From positions 310,001 through 374,000 of the forward strand of contig NZ_JACSEU010000001.1 in NCBI RefSeq assembly GCF_014334335.1: DNA of 64,000 nucleotides, given 5' to 3'. The notes beneath the pieces are model-generated. The model was not told where the DNA came from. It saw only the letters and a program-made list of their open reading frames with translations, and searched no databases. This DNA comes from Treponema sp. Marseille-Q3903. GTDB lineage: Bacteria > Spirochaetota > Spirochaetia > Treponematales > Treponemataceae. The position numbers were made by a program, and so were the translations under genes. Positions 1-8,196 of this stretch are shown piece after piece; positions within the stretch are counted from its first letter, which is position 1; each line of letters opens with the position of its first letter.

Positions 1-242
1 ACGGAGGATTTGTATTTCGTACAGGAAAAACAGGTTGGGAAAAAGAAAATAACAACATAATTGAATACAGCCTTAAACTCGACTCAAACCCTGCGTTTAC
101 TTCCAGCGTTATTGTGGCGTTTGCGCGAGCAATTTATAAAATGAAAAATGAAGGTCAGACAGGGTGTAAAACAGTTTTTGATATTGCACCTGCATATTTA
201 AGTCCGTTGAGCGGAGAAGAAATCAGAGCGCATTTGTTGTAG
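1..242 (+). CDS. ddh: meso-diaminopimelate D-dehydrogenase, C-terminal part
   Basis: This is the 3' end of a gene cut by the window start, read in frame 3 to the TAG at 240-242. The visible 79 residues include EYSLKLDSNP, an FARAIYKMKNEGQTG segment and FDIAPAYLSPLS, which match the C-terminus of NADPH-dependent diaminopimelate dehydrogenase (established family knowledge). That enzyme makes meso-diaminopimelate from tetrahydrodipicolinate in one step. It lies 57 bases before lysA on the same strand, consistent with a lysine/DAP pair. The N-terminal NADPH-binding part is outside the window, so integrity cannot be judged. Confidence 0.88.
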   Translation, partial: GGFVFRTGKTGWEKENNNIIEYSLKLDSNPAFTSSVIVAFARAIYKMKNEGQTGCKTVFDIAPAYLSPLSGEEIRAHLL

Positions 243-299
243 AATAGAGATTACACAACAAAAATAGCGTCGTCAGTGTGACAAAAACTTGGAGAAAAT

Positions 300-1574
300 A
301 TGAACTCATACATCAATCAATCAAACTTTTTTGAAGGTAGAAATCCAGAACAGATCGCTTCTGAATACGGAACTCCTCTTTATGTTTATAATGAACGCAT
401 TTTGCGAGATAGAATGGAAAAAGTTGCCAAAGTGATAACAAAATATCCGTATACGGCAAATTATTCCGTAAAGGCAAATTCAAATATACACATATTGAGA
501 TTAGCCATGCAGGAGGGAATCAATTGTGACGCGATGAGCGTCGGCGAAATTCAAATGCTTTTACGGGCAGGATTTCCGACTGACAGAATTTTTTTTGTTC
601 CAAACAACGTTTCCGATGAGCTTGTTTTTGCGGTAAAACATGGGATTATGACAAGTCTGGACAGTCTTGCGCAGCTTGAACTCTATGGGCAGATTTGCTG
701 CGACTTAGAATTGCCAAATGAAAAACGGAAGTGTGCCGTTCGCATAAATCCCGGAGTTGGAGCCGGGCACTGTGAAAAAGTTATAACTGGTGGAAAAAAA
801 ACTAAGTTTGGAATTGCAGAGGAAGATATTCCCAATATCTTTGAAATTGCAAAAAATTATAGCTTAAAAATTGTTGGAATCAATCAGCATATAGGTTCTC
901 TTTTTATGGATCCACAGCCTTATCTTGACGCAGTCACAAATCTTTTGAGAATCGCGCTTGGGTTTGAAAAACTTGAATTTATAGATTTTGGCGGTGGATA
1001 TGGAGTTCCTTATCATAAACTTGATGATGAAAAAGATTTTCCGATGGAAGAATTTAAAAGCAGGCTGGAGCCAATTCTCGATGATTTTGCTTCAAAATAT
1101 GGAAAAGTTCCTTTGTTTAAATCTGAACCGGGTCGTTACTGTGTTGCGGAAGGTGGCGTAATTCTTGGAAGAGTCCAAGCTGTAAAACAAAACAGCGGAA
1201 AGACTTTCGTTGGCACCGATGTAGGCATGAATGTCCTTGTCAGACCTAGTATGTACGGCAGCTGGCACGACATTGAAATAATAAGAAATGGAAACGTTGT
1301 ATTGCGTGAAGGAGAACATGCAGAACCTCTTTTTGAACAAACAGTCACAGGGAACATCTGCGAGTCCGGAGATATATTAGCAAAAGATAGAATGCTTCCG
1401 AAAACCGTTCGGGGAGACATTGTCTGCGTTCTCGATGCAGGAGCTTACGGTTGGAGTATGTGTTCAACTTACAACAGCCGTCCTCGTCCTGCAGAAATTT
1501 TAATCTGTAAAGATTCTTCCATTAAACTGATCCGTCGCCGTGAGACGATAGACGATTTGATGAAGTTATTTTGA
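300..1574 (+). CDS. lysA: diaminopimelate decarboxylase
   Basis: The 424-residue protein matches PLP-dependent, fold-III diaminopimelate decarboxylase, which converts meso-DAP to L-lysine in the cytoplasm. Motifs seen: NYSVKAN with the probable PLP lysine K58, QHIGS near 195-200, the glycine-rich GGGYG near 235, EPGRY near 277, and a C-terminal DAGAYG segment with the cysteine/tyrosine active-site region from the partner subunit. Start ATG 300 follows GGAG at 291-294. The upstream neighbour is ddh, so together they form a short DAP-to-lysine route. Other fold-III decarboxylases, such as carboxynorspermidine decarboxylase, are less likely because of length, motif order and context. Confidence 0.93.
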   Translation: MNSYINQSNFFEGRNPEQIASEYGTPLYVYNERILRDRMEKVAKVITKYPYTANYSVKANSNIHILRLAMQEGINCDAMSVGEIQMLLRAGFPTDRIFFVPNNVSDELVFAVKHGIMTSLDSLAQLELYGQICCDLELPNEKRKCAVRINPGVGAGHCEKVITGGKKTKFGIAEEDIPNIFEIAKNYSLKIVGINQHIGSLFMDPQPYLDAVTNLLRIALGFEKLEFIDFGGGYGVPYHKLDDEKDFPMEEFKSRLEPILDDFASKYGKVPLFKSEPGRYCVAEGGVILGRVQAVKQNSGKTFVGTDVGMNVLVRPSMYGSWHDIEIIRNGNVVLREGEHAEPLFEQTVTGNICESGDILAKDRMLPKTVRGDIVCVLDAGAYGWSMCSTYNSRPRPAEILICKDSSIKLIRRRETIDDLMKLF

Positions 1575-1640
1575 TTTTGAGGTTTTGCAACTTAATAAAC
1601 TGTTGTCATAGGGCTTAGTTCCTACAATCAGAAAAAAAGA

Positions 1641-1669
1641 TTTACTTTTTTCTTACGAAATTTTATACT
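1641..1669 (+). promoter_or_regulatory. promoter of mntP, almost no leader
   Basis: TTTACT (1641-1646) and TATACT (1664-1669) are separated by exactly 17 bases. Transcription would start near 1675-1677, only about 4-6 bases before the ATG at 1681. No Shine-Dalgarno sequence can be fitted in, so the mRNA is probably leaderless or nearly so. The more upstream in-frame TTG at 1669 overlaps the -10 box and is therefore an unlikely start. Confidence 0.7.
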
Positions 1670-1680
1670 TGTACTCCTTT

Positions 1681-2268
1681 ATGAGCTGGAGTTTAATATT
1701 TTTTATAAACAGCATCCTGCTTGGCGTTGGGCTTGCTATGGATGCTTTTTCTATCTCTATGGCAGATGGTCTGAACGAACCGAAAATGTGTATCAGGCGA
1801 ATGTTTTTGATCGCGGGCGTTTACGTTTTTTTTCAGTTTGCGATGCCTATGACCGGATGGGTTTTCATACACACTCTCGTTGTTCATTTTAATGCGTTTG
1901 ATAAAATCATTCCGGGTATTGCTTTAATACTTTTGATTTTTTGTGGCAGCAAAATGGTCATAGAGGGTACCAAATGTGACGAGGGGAGAGAAACTGATTT
2001 GCGACTTGGGGCAGGAACTCTTATGATTCAAGGTGTGGCAACTTCTATAGATGCGCTTTCTGTAGGAGTTACAATCGCCGACTACTGTTCTTTTATGGCC
2101 TTGGCAGCATCGTTGATTATCTCTGTTGTCACTTTTCTGATTTGTGTTACCGGCTTGATTATCGGGAAAAAAGCAGGAACAGCCTTGAGCAAAAAAGCGG
2201 CGATTTTTGGCGGAATTATCCTGATCTGTATTGGAATCGAAATTTTTATAAGAGGGGTTTTCTTTTAA
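1681..2268 (+). CDS. mntP: manganese efflux pump MntP
   Basis: A 195-residue, strongly hydrophobic protein with six predicted membrane segments in two repeated halves. The MntP/YebN family signature GLAMDAFSISMADGL is near residues 16-30 and its second-half counterpart SIDALSVGV is near 123-131. These acidic residues line the Mn(II) path in the family. The family exports excess manganese from the cytoplasm. The ATG at 1681 is preferred over the TTG at 1669 because the -10 box ends at 1669. In many bacteria mntP is preceded by a yybP-ykoY riboswitch; there is no room for one here. The gene converges on the EamA permease with only 5 bases between stop codons. Confidence 0.9.
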   Translation: MSWSLIFFINSILLGVGLAMDAFSISMADGLNEPKMCIRRMFLIAGVYVFFQFAMPMTGWVFIHTLVVHFNAFDKIIPGIALILLIFCGSKMVIEGTKCDEGRETDLRLGAGTLMIQGVATSIDALSVGVTIADYCSFMALAASLIISVVTFLICVTGLIIGKKAGTALSKKAAIFGGIILICIGIEIFIRGVFF

Positions 2269-2273
2269 TCTCT

Positions 2274-3203
2274 TTAATCACCGACGGAGACTGAAACATT
2301 CTCCGATTCGCAGTGTTTTTTTGTGTATATAAAGTTTAAAACGGCCATTGCGATTATTACGAAGTACCCTGTCAAACTTAAAAAATCTGGAATCTGACCA
2401 AAGAGGAAAAATCCAAAAATCATAGAAAATAAAATTTGAGTATAATCGTAAATTGAAATTTTATTAGGCGGAGCGTGATAATATGCAGCCGTCACCGAAA
2501 ATTGACCTCCCGCTGCGCAAATTCCTGCAAAAACAAGCATCAAAATTTGGAAAAATGACATCGGATTAAAATTTACAATCATATAAGGCACAGAAAGCGT
2601 CATAGAAAAAGCAGAGAAAAATAAAATGATGATTTTTCCATTGCATTTGAGGTAACTCAACTTTCGTACACTTGCGTATGCCAATCCTGCTCCAACGCCG
2701 CCCATGAATGCAGCTCCGGTCGGAAGCATCTGAGTAAAATTGAAAGATGGTTTTACTATCAGAATAGAACCTAAGAACGCTACGATTACACAGATAAGAG
2801 GAATAGGTTTTATTTTTTCCCCAATGATTATAAAACTGAAAATCAGTGTAAAAAATGGAGCCATTTTATTTAAGATAGTGGCATCTGCTAAAACGATTCT
2901 GTCGATCGCGTAAAAATTTCCAAAAATTCCAACAGACCCCGCGATTGCTCGCAAAATTAAAAAAAGCAATGCTCCTTTTGGAATAATGATTACGGATTTG
3001 CCTTTGGCTCTTATATCTCCAAAAGTTCCGCCTGCCGCAATTAAAAAAGCGACTGCATTTCTGAAAAATGCTTTTTGCACAAAGCTGATGTCTCCAGATA
3101 GCTTTACAAAGACCGCCATCAAAGCAAAGAAAAAAGCCGAACATATTAAAAATAAAATTCCTTTTGTAGTATCGGATTTATTGTGCAGTTTTTCCATTAT
3201 CAT
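2274..3203 (-). CDS. EamA-family (DMT superfamily) transporter
   Basis: A 309-residue integral membrane protein with about ten hydrophobic segments arranged as two EamA repeats (about residues 14-145 and 160-295), typical of drug/metabolite transporters such as RhtA or YdcZ relatives. The substrate cannot be read from sequence; amino acids, nucleotides and drugs are all possible. The start at 3203 has AAGG eight bases upstream on the minus strand; a second ATG lies at 3197. Two inward-facing tails (mntP and this gene) nearly touch. The C-terminal tail is short and polar, ending in NVSVSVGD. No operon partner is on this strand. Confidence 0.85.
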   Translation of the reverse strand: MIMEKLHNKSDTTKGILFLICSAFFFALMAVFVKLSGDISFVQKAFFRNAVAFLIAAGGTFGDIRAKGKSVIIIPKGALLFLILRAIAGSVGIFGNFYAIDRIVLADATILNKMAPFFTLIFSFIIIGEKIKPIPLICVIVAFLGSILIVKPSFNFTQMLPTGAAFMGGVGAGLAYASVRKLSYLKCNGKIIILFFSAFSMTLSVPYMIVNFNPMSFFQILMLVFAGICAAGGQFSVTAAYYHAPPNKISIYDYTQILFSMIFGFFLFGQIPDFLSLTGYFVIIAMAVLNFIYTKKHCESENVSVSVGD

Positions 3204-3384
3204 TATTAAAGCCTTGATAGATTATAATACAATTATATTATAACTGCAATTTTTCGGTAAAATGTGAGAGTTTTGAAAAAAAATAGCAGAAAGATGAGAG
3301 AGTTTTACTAAAAATGGCAATAAAATGAAAAAAAAATACATACTTTTTTGTATAAACGTACAATTTTTGTTTGGAATTAAAAAC

Positions 3385-3390
3385 TATAAT
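3385..3390 (+). promoter_or_regulatory. -10 box close to the MATE start codon
   Basis: A consensus TATAAT at 3385-3390 ends nine bases before ATG 3400, and there is no Shine-Dalgarno sequence between them. No good -35 is visible at the right distance. If used, this promoter gives an almost leaderless mRNA and excludes the upstream ATG at 3325 as the start. Confidence 0.5.
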
Positions 3391-3399
3391 CCACGATGT

Positions 3400-4737
3400 A
3401 TGAAAGAAAATACTTTAAATATGACAGAGGGAAACCCTGTCCGTTTGATTCTTATATTTTCAGTTCCAATGCTTGTTGGGAATATTTTTCAGCAATTGTA
3501 CAATCTTGCAGATTCGGTTATTGTTGGGCAGCTCATTGGCGCAGACGCTTTGGCTGCGATTGGCTCGACTGGTTCTATCACTTTCTTCTTTTTTGCGATT
3601 TGCAATGGGTTTGGTGCCGGAGGAGGAATTGTCGCTTCTCAATCTTTTGGAGAAGGGGATAAAGAAAAGGTAAAAAATTGCATAGCAAACGTTGCGTATC
3701 TTATGTTTTTAGTTCCTGCTGTAATCGGAACTATCGCCTTTTTTACAGCAGGTCAGATTCTTGTTCTTTTGAACACTCCTGAATCTATTTTGCCGGTCGC
3801 AAAAAGTTATATGCGGATTATGTGTTTAAGCATTATTTTTGTATCTTTATACAATTTTGTTTCATCTATGTTACGTGCGATTGGAGATTCGAAAACGCCT
3901 CTTTATTTTTTGATATTTTCTTGCTTTTTGAATGTCGGGCTTGATATTCTTTTTGTCCTTTATTTTAACATGGGCGTTTTTGGCGCAGGAGTTGCAACTT
4001 TGATTTCGCAGCTTATTTCCGGGGCACTTTGCCTGATTTATGCTATAAAATCAAATTCGTACTTTAAACTTAGTCGCCAAAACTTGAGGGTAAACTTCCT
4101 TTTAATGTGGAAATGTATAAAAATTGGAATCCCTCTTTCGCTCCAGTTTTCTCTGATTGCGATTTCGTGTATGGCGTTGCAACGCGTAGTTAACTCATTT
4201 GGAGCGGTTGCTGTTGCCGCTTTTGCAGCTACAAGCCGTGTAGAGCAGATTATTCACATGCCTTATCAGACATTGAGCGCCGCTCTTTCAACTTATTGTG
4301 GGCAAAATTTTGGTGCAAAAAAATATGACAGAATGATAAACGGCTATAGAAAAGCAATGTTGATGATGGCGACTTTTACGATTTGTATGATTCCTGTTGT
4401 TCAGATTTTCGGGCATGGAATTATACGAATGTTTGTAAAAGAAACTTCTGTTATCGAAATGGGAGCGAACGCTATCAAGATAACGAGCCTGTTTTATATA
4501 TTTCTTGGAATGATTTACACAGTTCGTGGCATTTTAAACGGCATGGGAGATTCTTTTTTTGCGATGTTCAACGGTATTGTCGAAGTGATTGGACGCTTTA
4601 CTGTGCCATTTATTTTGGTTGCAATTCCTGTAATTGGTGTTTGGGGAATATGGTGGTCTCTCGGGTTGGTATGGTTTATGGCTGGAACGACGGCATGGTG
4701 GCGATATCTGTATATGAAAAAAAAGATACTTAAATAA
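3400..4737 (+). CDS. MATE family multidrug efflux transporter
   Basis: About 445 residues with twelve predicted membrane helices. The N-terminus reads MKENTLNMTEGNP followed by IFSVPMLVGNIFQQLYNLAD, the usual beginning of NorM/DinF-type MATE proteins, with two MatE repeats (about residues 15-175 and 235-395). The family exports cationic drugs and metabolites using Na+ or H+ gradients. An upstream in-frame ATG at 3325 would add 25 residues that do not look like the family. The beginning of the family homology and a TATAAT at 3385-3390 both support ATG 3400. The substrate is unknown. It is a single gene followed by 220 bases without a gene. Confidence 0.9.
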   Translation: MKENTLNMTEGNPVRLILIFSVPMLVGNIFQQLYNLADSVIVGQLIGADALAAIGSTGSITFFFFAICNGFGAGGGIVASQSFGEGDKEKVKNCIANVAYLMFLVPAVIGTIAFFTAGQILVLLNTPESILPVAKSYMRIMCLSIIFVSLYNFVSSMLRAIGDSKTPLYFLIFSCFLNVGLDILFVLYFNMGVFGAGVATLISQLISGALCLIYAIKSNSYFKLSRQNLRVNFLLMWKCIKIGIPLSLQFSLIAISCMALQRVVNSFGAVAVAAFAATSRVEQIIHMPYQTLSAALSTYCGQNFGAKKYDRMINGYRKAMLMMATFTICMIPVVQIFGHGIIRMFVKETSVIEMGANAIKITSLFYIFLGMIYTVRGILNGMGDSFFAMFNGIVEVIGRFTVPFILVAIPVIGVWGIWWSLGLVWFMAGTTAWWRYLYMKKKILK

Positions 4738-4878
4738 TATTCGACTTTTTGCGATGAGGTTGTCTTTGTAATAACAAAAGAAATAATCTCAAGTATTCTT
4801 CCATAAATATAACAAAAGATACAACAAAATAACGGAGCCGGGTTCGTATTTTTTAAACTAACGGCAAAACAATCTCTA

Positions 4879-4907
4879 TTGACAAATTTTTTTACAAAAT
4901 ATATTAT
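4879..4907 (+). promoter_or_regulatory. strong promoter of the exporter/ECF operon
   Basis: TTGACA (4879-4884), a 17-base spacer and TATTAT (4902-4907) form a near-consensus sigma-70 promoter. Transcription should start near 4914. The palindromic operator at 4919-4934 lies just downstream of that start, a typical place for a repressor. Confidence 0.8.
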
Positions 4908-4918
4908 GACGCCAGTGT

Positions 4919-4934
4919 GTTAGCCTTAGCTAAC
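4919..4934 (+). promoter_or_regulatory. GTTAG-N6-CTAAC operator, site 1
   Basis: GTTAG at 4919-4923 and CTAAC at 4930-4934 are perfect inverted repeats; here the symmetry extends to GTTAGC/GCTAAC. The same 5-6-5 architecture recurs at 24866-24881, 24939-24954 and (one mismatch) 24791-24806. It resembles the core of DtxR/IdeR/MntR boxes (GTTAG..CTAAC), but no such regulator gene is in the window. Confidence 0.7.
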
Positions 4935-4957
4935 TCATTTTTTGCTTTGGAGATTTT

Positions 4958-6706
4958 ATGTTACAAAGATTTTTTGCATTATCTGATGCAGGAACGAGAA
5001 ATCTGCGCTCGTCTATTATGTTTGGAATTATCATCAATCTGTTTATTATGATACCGTTAGGGCTTTCTTTGTACGTGCTTCAATATTTTTTATCGCGCAT
5101 TATGCAGCAGAGTGCTACAGCTCCAAACATTTGGGCAATATCAGGAGCTGTCATTGCGCTTATCATCGTTTTATTTATCCTTGAAAAATTAAAATACGGC
5201 AAAATGTACAACGGCGCTTATGAAGAAGCTGCAAATGTCCGTATTTCTCTTGCAGAGTCGCTTCGAAAACTTCCTCTTGCATTTTTTGGCAGAAAAGATT
5301 TGTCTTATTTGACTTCAACTTTATTGAATGATGTTACAACGCTCGAAGAATCTCTTTCGAATGTTGTCCCTGAAAGTTTTAGCGGCATAATTTCTATTTT
5401 GATAGCATCTGCGCTTCTTGCTATTTTGGATTGGCGCATGACAATCGCTCTGTTCATTTGTGCATTTGCAGGCTTTTTTATCTTAGTCGGAAGCCGCAAA
5501 TTCTCCGAAAAAAAAATGAAAAAAGTTATCGTCAAAAGAGATGCGATATACGATTCTCTTCAGCAAATGATAGACAATATCAAAGTGCTAAAATCTTCCG
5601 ACAAAAAAGACTCTTATGTAAACGGTCTTAAAAAAGGTCTTTCGGAGATGAGCCGAGCTGCATTGAAAACTGAAGCATCATTAGGGGCTCTTACGTTTTG
5701 TGTGGCAATGTTTATCCGCTTTGGATTCCCTCTTGTTATTTCTTACGGTGCATATTTGTTTTCGCGCGGTCAGATAGAGCTTATGACTTATATAGTTTTT
5801 TTGCTAGTTTCTTGTCGCATTTTTGACCCTTTGACTACAGTTTTTATGCTTCTAAGTGAACTCTTTTATATGATGATTGCCGTTGAACGCAAACAGGCGA
5901 TTGTAAATTATCCAAAGCAGACAGGGAGCGAAACATTTAAACCGGACGGCTACGATATTTGCTATGATAATGTTTCATTTTCTTATAATCAGCAAAATAG
6001 CAGCTCGGACGAGGAAGTTATAAACGGAATCAGCTTTACTGCAAAACAAGGTGAAATTACAGCCCTCGTAGGGCATTCCGGCTGTGGGAAGTCTACAATC
6101 GCTCGTTTGGCGGCGCGTTTTTGGGATGCGACTGCTGGAAAAGTCAGTGTCGGTGGAGTAGACGTTTCTACTGTTGACCCTGAAACTCTGCTGAGCGCTT
6201 TTTCGATTGTTTTTCAAGATGTTGTATTGTTTAACGATACGCTCTACAACAACATTCTGATTGGCAACAGAAATGCCACACGCGAAGAAGTTTTTGCTGC
6301 AGCAAAAGCAGCTCAATGCGATTCATTTATTCAAAAATTGCCGAAAGGTTATGATACGGAAATCGGTGAAAACGGATATACTCTTTCCGGCGGAGAGCGG
6401 CAGCGGCTTTCTATTGCGCGCGCTCTTTTAAAAGACGCTCCAATCATCCTTTTGGACGAAGCGACAGCCGCCCTCGACCCTGAAAATGAAACGCTAATTC
6501 AAAAAGCTATCAGCACTCTGATAAAAAATAAAACTGTCATTGTAATCGCTCATCGCCTTCGCACTGTTGAAAATGCAGATAAGATTATTGTCCTGAACGA
6601 AGGAAAAATTGCGGAGAGCGGCACACACGCCGAGCTTATTGAAAAAGGCGGAATCTATCGGGAGATGTACAGATTGCAGCACGAAAGTGAGCAATGGAAA
6701 GTGTAA
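4958..6706 (+). CDS. half ABC transporter, exporter fold (YbtP/YbtQ-IrtAB-like), type B copy 1
   Basis: A 582-residue protein with an N-terminal six-helix membrane domain (about 1-320) and a C-terminal ATPase. It has Walker A GHSGCGKST near 370, signature LSGGERQR, Walker B IILLDEATAALD and H-loop IAHRL. It resembles the half transporters that carry metal-siderophore complexes inward despite an exporter fold (YbtPQ, IrtAB). It is the first gene after the operator-bearing promoter; GGAG lies upstream of ATG 4958. Its N-terminus (LSDAGTRNL) is related to that of the gene at 11533 (VTESGAKGI), so these two are the same subunit type. Direction of transport is inferred from context, not seen. Confidence 0.85.
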   Translation: MLQRFFALSDAGTRNLRSSIMFGIIINLFIMIPLGLSLYVLQYFLSRIMQQSATAPNIWAISGAVIALIIVLFILEKLKYGKMYNGAYEEAANVRISLAESLRKLPLAFFGRKDLSYLTSTLLNDVTTLEESLSNVVPESFSGIISILIASALLAILDWRMTIALFICAFAGFFILVGSRKFSEKKMKKVIVKRDAIYDSLQQMIDNIKVLKSSDKKDSYVNGLKKGLSEMSRAALKTEASLGALTFCVAMFIRFGFPLVISYGAYLFSRGQIELMTYIVFLLVSCRIFDPLTTVFMLLSELFYMMIAVERKQAIVNYPKQTGSETFKPDGYDICYDNVSFSYNQQNSSSDEEVINGISFTAKQGEITALVGHSGCGKSTIARLAARFWDATAGKVSVGGVDVSTVDPETLLSAFSIVFQDVVLFNDTLYNNILIGNRNATREEVFAAAKAAQCDSFIQKLPKGYDTEIGENGYTLSGGERQRLSIARALLKDAPIILLDEATAALDPENETLIQKAISTLIKNKTVIVIAHRLRTVENADKIIVLNEGKIAESGTHAELIEKGGIYREMYRLQHESEQWKV

Positions 6707-6731
6707 ACTATTTAATAAAAAGTTGTAAAAC

Positions 6732-6857
6732 AAAGGAGGTGTGCTAAAAATTACTTCCGTGTAATTTTTAGCACTAAAGTTTATTCGTGCGTTGCACTTC
6801 ATAAACTTTGATACAGCGCCTCCATGCGCTGCCGCTAACGCGGTGTTTTTATAGGAG
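6732..6857 (+). repeat. structured leader element 1, flanked by AGGAG repeats
   Basis: The element lies between two AGGAG copies (6734-6738 and 6853-6857). It opens with AAAGGAGGTGTGCTAAAAA and closes with GTTTTTATAGGAG; both ends are shared with the element at 27433-27655. Inside are a perfect 14-bp stem (6741-6754 with 6761-6774), a 9-bp stem (6776-6784 with 6801-6809) enclosing GTGC/GCAC, a CAGCGC/GCGCTG hairpin (6814-6819 with 6826-6831) and CCGC/GCGG (6832-6835 with 6840-6843) followed by TGTTTTT. The second AGGAG serves as the Shine-Dalgarno sequence of the ECF S component. It could be a regulatory RNA, an attenuator or a small mobile insertion. Confidence 0.6.
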
Positions 6858-6862
6858 TTTTT

Positions 6863-7471
6863 ATGGAACAAACACAAGTACAGTCAGGCGGGAAAAAACG
6901 CCTTGTGTTAAAGGATTTGGTTAATATCGGTATTTTCTCCGTTATTTATTTTGCCGGACTTTTCATCGTCGGCATGCCGTTCGGCTTTTTAGTAGTAACG
7001 TATTTGTTTTTCCCCTTTGCGGCAAGTTTGCTTTTGGGTATCGTTGCCTTGTTCTTTTTGGCTAAAACGCCGAAGCCCTTTGCACTGTTTATCTTTGCGG
7101 CCATTCCGGGCTGCCTTATGACACTGATGGGGCACACGCCGGTGGTAGCGGTTCACTCGCTTATCGTTGCAGCACTTGCAGAACTGGTACGCAAAGCAAT
7201 CGGCTATAAAACCGTCAAGGGGAGCATTGTAGGCTATGCGCTTATGTCTCTGGGGCTGTGCGGTGCTTTTTGGCAGATTTATATCTTAAAAGATCAATAC
7301 TATGCCCTGACCGAAAAGATGTTAGGAGCCGAATACGCAACGCAGCTTGTCAGCCTTCCGATATGGATTATGCCGCTGCTATACGCAAGCACTTTTATAG
7401 GCGGTCTTCTCGGCGGTTTTTTGGGCGCCAAGGTGTTAAAAAAGCATTTTGTGAAAGCGGGGCTGGTGTAA
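6863..7471 (+). CDS. ECF transporter S component, Trep_Strep/MptD-type family
   Basis: A 202-residue hydrophobic protein with about five or six membrane helices and a basic C-terminal segment (GAKVLKKHFVKAG). It corresponds to the Trep_Strep family known from Treponema and Streptococcus, the substrate-binding S component of an energy-coupling-factor importer. T and A components follow directly. The substrate is not established; neighbourhood with siderophore-type ABC proteins suggests a metal chelate or tetrapyrrole. Start ATG 6863 has AGGAG at 6853-6857. This gene, the next one and the first 300 bases of the ATPase gene are clearly richer in G+C than their neighbours. Confidence 0.82.
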   Translation: MEQTQVQSGGKKRLVLKDLVNIGIFSVIYFAGLFIVGMPFGFLVVTYLFFPFAASLLLGIVALFFLAKTPKPFALFIFAAIPGCLMTLMGHTPVVAVHSLIVAALAELVRKAIGYKTVKGSIVGYALMSLGLCGAFWQIYILKDQYYALTEKMLGAEYATQLVSLPIWIMPLLYASTFIGGLLGGFLGAKVLKKHFVKAGLV

Positions 7472-8179
7472 TTGGAACAACAGGTAAAACTCGTTCTTGA
7501 CCCGCGTACAAAACTTTTTTTGGTGCTGTGCATGGGGCTTTCGATTGCGCTTCCCGTTCCGATGTATGTTGAAGCGGTCAATATAACGTTTTTCGCTTGT
7601 TTGTTTTTCTTAAACGGACAGGCAAAAACGGCGGTAAAACTGCTACTCTTTTTCGGCGTACTGGCCGCGCTCTCGTATGTGCCGCAAGATGCAGGCTTTT
7701 TGGGCGGCATCGTATTGCCGGCGGCATTTATGGTACGGCGTTTTATGCTGCCAGTTATAGCGGGAAAATATCTTATCGATTCCACTCCTGTCGGGCTTTT
7801 GATGAGTGCGCTTGAAAAACTCAAAATGCCAAAAAGTATTGTCATCACGCTGTCTGTGATGTTCCGCTTTTTCCCCACGCTCGGCGAAGAATATCGCAAT
7901 ATCAAAAATGCGATGAAAATGCGCGGCATCGGGCTGAATGCGTTGAACATTATTTTGCATCCCTTGTTGACGCTCGAATACATGATGGTGCCGCTTTTGG
8001 CTTCGGCGTCCCGCATCGGAGAGGAGCTTGCAGCAGCAGGGCATACAAAAGGGGTCGATTCTCCGAACAAAAAAGTCCGCTATAAAACCGCCCGCTTCGG
8101 CATCGTAGATGTGTTTATGTTGTTGTATATTGCTGTAGGTATTTGTGTAGTCATCGGTGCGCGACTCTATGTGTGGTAA
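7472..8179 (+). CDS. ecfT: ECF transporter transmembrane (T) component
   Basis: A 235-residue membrane protein of the CbiQ/EcfT family. It starts at TTG 7472, directly after the TAA of the S component, so translation is probably coupled; the first residues MEQQVKLVLDPRTKLFL fit the EcfT start (DPRTK is the family's conserved opening). The coupling region has LEKLKMPKSI near 112-121 and NAMKMRGIG near 148-156, equivalent to the A-R-G motifs that contact the ATPases. It links the S component to the ATPase unit encoded next. Base composition is G+C-rich: 38 of 60 bases are G or C in 7981-8040. Confidence 0.87.
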   Translation: MEQQVKLVLDPRTKLFLVLCMGLSIALPVPMYVEAVNITFFACLFFLNGQAKTAVKLLLFFGVLAALSYVPQDAGFLGGIVLPAAFMVRRFMLPVIAGKYLIDSTPVGLLMSALEKLKMPKSIVITLSVMFRFFPTLGEEYRNIKNAMKMRGIGLNALNIILHPLLTLEYMMVPLLASASRIGEELAAAGHTKGVDSPNKKVRYKTARFGIVDVFMLLYIAVGICVVIGARLYVW

Positions 8180-8196
8180 ACGGGAGTGGATAAAAT

